Below, in pieces: positions 6,001 to 6,376 of a stretch of DNA of 6,376 nt. The DNA is taken from positions 1 through 6,376 of the forward strand of contig CAYVDI010000046.1 in assembly GCA_964450795.1 (NCBI GenBank). The letters are read 5' to 3'. The position numbers and the translations under genes are program-made. Every line of letters starts with the position of its first letter. The first letter of the stretch is position 1. The stretch comes from JAGOTT01 sp964450795 (GTDB lineage: Bacteria > Patescibacteriota > Minisyncoccia > Moranbacterales > UBA1568). Below the pieces are notes generated by a model. It made no database searches and was not told where the DNA came from. It was given only the letters and a program-made list of their open reading frames with translations.

Positions 6001-6242
6001 TTCTTGGTGACGAATTGAGCGGATACTGGAATGCGAATGGGGATAAAATAAAGAAACGCTGCCGTAATCTCCCGTCTGGAACGGTGGTTTGGACATACAA
6101 CTATCGCGCGTCGTATAGAGAAGACCTGGAAGACCTTTTTGATGAACTTGATACGTTGAAAGCGGGAAATAACAATGATATTTCTGCCGGGACAACAAGC
6201 AAGGAAGTAATTGCGGAGGAGTTGGAGAAGACGAAAAAATAA
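3024..6242 (+). CDS. Membrane-anchored KAP-family P-loop NTPase with a large uncharacterised C-terminal region
   Basis: KAP NTPases are STAND-related ATPases, often membrane-bound; some, such as F-plasmid PifA, exclude phage. This 1072-residue protein starts with four hydrophobic segments (about 19-40, 90-106, 122-138, 144-162), then a basic linker. The NTPase domain has Walker A APWGSGKTS (241-249), Walker B IIVIVDDLDR (357-366), a sensor-1-like strand FILCYD (390-395), the family block AYFEKMVQV (442-450), and GDVRKIKRIIN (507-517), the place of the usual G-N-P-R-x-x-K-R-x-x-N helix. Residues about 401-441 are a charged insert. Residues about 530-1072 match no domain I know, lack membrane segments and appear largely helical; the tail EVIAEELEKTKK is charged. 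ATG 3024 is the only credible start, since a stop lies in frame at 3009-3011. AGGA (3005-3008) is 15 bp upstream, too far to be a good ribosome-binding site. The gene stands alone between two terminators and is far more AT-rich than its upstream neighbours, which suggests transfer. No adjacent effector gene is visible. Confidence 0.88.
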   Translation: MRAFDKKNFRTISRFFDDAIIIAVVLFALIFIVGILANIFHATGDFPGLKLAIVNIARKIADILPFTNYLLAIPDQISVILDDVSKGIPRIVFLAVAIVGMVYGSFKFPKIILEALKNVRSVYILASVFLFGYFTLHFYSRKYALIWIALVGVLGWIFSVLLNRFSQTEGVLRLAAGICNYIGELKRKVFTQKKPIFLDDRAVGENGDVIDELGFSEDAKRFAEDVLNGGASNPMIFGIDAPWGSGKTSYLNLCKTLVWNKQRDIVVVHFNPTLYDLTRQDLLGVFSNEILAALRIAGVSVRPLKSALRRLEKVFRGLSFGIAGVSIPLGNLFADSVGATTAKEVVADAIKWTGKKIIVIVDDLDRLYLEDVKEMLGIVRNVFPVENMTFILCYDSESVNSFESWRKTVHSDAHHTTDEPDKPERVEYTRASHEPDNQAINAYFEKMVQVRKTLLLDKKYLEKLFIEKLKQNVAPEVKELAHFEEFKKGVEFFFDDKNYSFYEIFIGDVRKIKRIINVLVEREILDQKFQFINPDPKSLIQLVFLHIYFPKIFKKIYVEEFNGDRGFFSAKYNWGTKDDDKFMVSESFKSYLKTIGERERKLLSELFLLDDGNKKFRDEVSERQHEEGFMSSSPIFNGPYPFRRNLKEYLSLIVNKKRPPESSQYRFHLANVSDFSAGKKTISDVFELDPYAPDKGELSRNSFFTTARNYGPLTYDDAERIIEYIIGHIPEYSLVDEFSGIYNGLRDGLVYEIIFLLDRKGWKDEKGRQYGNTDENVSAIARKILGVKEYAGRGIFESLLKPDRGILGILDASRFLSGCRDRNGETFNLHLALDNYGGGDQEGSVREMSQKLFEVFKKRYIDAGKNFLEEIEDLSKDILLGDFGEFITKAFQEKGQDVEDELKKIRSSATGHLIWQFAGISPESVGHRDTTGVSDSAGIAAQMRGYLFGICFDISVNPKNAERFVNYLLTAFRSVYSAGGSEWVPKADEFKRVLGDELSGYWNANGDKIKKRCRNLPSGTVVWTYNYRASYREDLEDLFDELDTLKAGNNNDISAGTTSKEVIAEELEKTKK

Positions 6243-6275
6243 AAGCCGGCGACCATTCGGTACGCCGGTTTTTTT
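6241..6275. terminator. Bidirectional intrinsic terminator between convergent genes
   Basis: The stem CCGGCG (6246-6251) pairs with CGCCGG (6263-6268). ACC/GGT (6252-6254 and 6259-6261) extends it inward with a single bulged A, leaving the loop ATTC (6255-6258). An A-run (6241-6244) precedes it and a seven-T run (6269-6275) follows. It overlaps the KAP stop codon and also lies just beyond the stop of the minus-strand gene, so it can serve both. Confidence 0.9.
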
Positions 6276-6290
6276 GTTTCGTTTCCGCAT

Positions 6291-6376
6291 TCAGACCGGT
6301 TTCGGTACGGCAAGCGCGAGTGCCTGCGATCCGGAGACCAACCGCTCGATGAGCTGGAAGATCTTGTCGGTGCCCA
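6291..6376 (-). CDS. C-terminal end of an unrecognised protein (partial at the window edge)
   Basis: The minus strand is open from the window edge to TGA (6291-6293) and encodes 27 residues, including DKIFQLIERL and SQALALAVPKPV. It is GC-rich like the genes of the first half and unlike the KAP gene. Its stop lies 16 bp from the shared bidirectional terminator, a normal arrangement for a convergent gene. The two bases before its first full codon are TG, so the segment could be a very short protein starting with ATG at the edge, but an internal position is more likely. The plus strand is also open here, without a start codon. The family is not recognised and too little is present to name a function. 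Confidence 0.5.
   Translation of the reverse strand, partial: GTDKIFQLIERLVSGSQALALAVPKPV

Noticed and set aside
6101..6313. Minus-strand open frames running through the KAP terminator
   Set aside because: They cross the terminator hairpin and lie antisense to the KAP gene end. Only the frame ending at 6291 has a stop placed sensibly next to the terminator.

Overview
The window looks like a chromosomal contig from an uncultivated bacterium, most likely Candidate Phyla Radiation / Patescibacteria (Parcubacteria-like). This is inferred from three things: the order ruvA, FemAB-family transferase, shortened MurE-like ligase; the missing N-terminal domain of the MurE homologue; and short repeats carried in frame inside the FemAB gene. 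No 16S rRNA or other taxonomic marker is present, so the placement is tentative.

Region 1 (1-2951) is a tightly packed plus-strand run with no long gaps: ruvA (Holliday-junction recognition), a FemAB/FemX-like peptidyltransferase (22 bp later) and a 417-residue MurE-like Mur ligase (7 bp later). The last two fit one job. A Mur ligase adds the third residue of the peptidoglycan stem peptide, and a FemX-type enzyme adds cross-bridge residues to that stem. A strong bidirectional hairpin terminator closes the run at 2953-2979. None of the three starts has a convincing Shine-Dalgarno site. The MurE start has a perfect TATAAT placed so that transcription could begin at its ATG.

Region 2 (2976-6275) holds one large stand-alone gene for a 1072-residue membrane-anchored KAP-type P-loop NTPase. 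Four hydrophobic segments precede the ATPase domain, and about 540 residues of unrecognised sequence follow it. It lies between two bidirectional terminators, has a perfect 16-bp palindrome upstream, and is much more AT-rich than region 1, markedly so at about 4375-5060. It reads as a separately transcribed, probably horizontally acquired cargo gene. A role in defence or membrane-associated signalling is possible but not shown by the sequence.

Region 3 (6276-6376) contains the last 27 codons of an unrecognised minus-strand gene that converges on the KAP gene and shares its terminator.

The most unusual features are the repeat-derived in-frame segments in the FemAB gene, the divergent substrate motifs and missing N-domain of the MurE homologue, and the solitary KAP NTPase with its uncharacterised C-terminal half.
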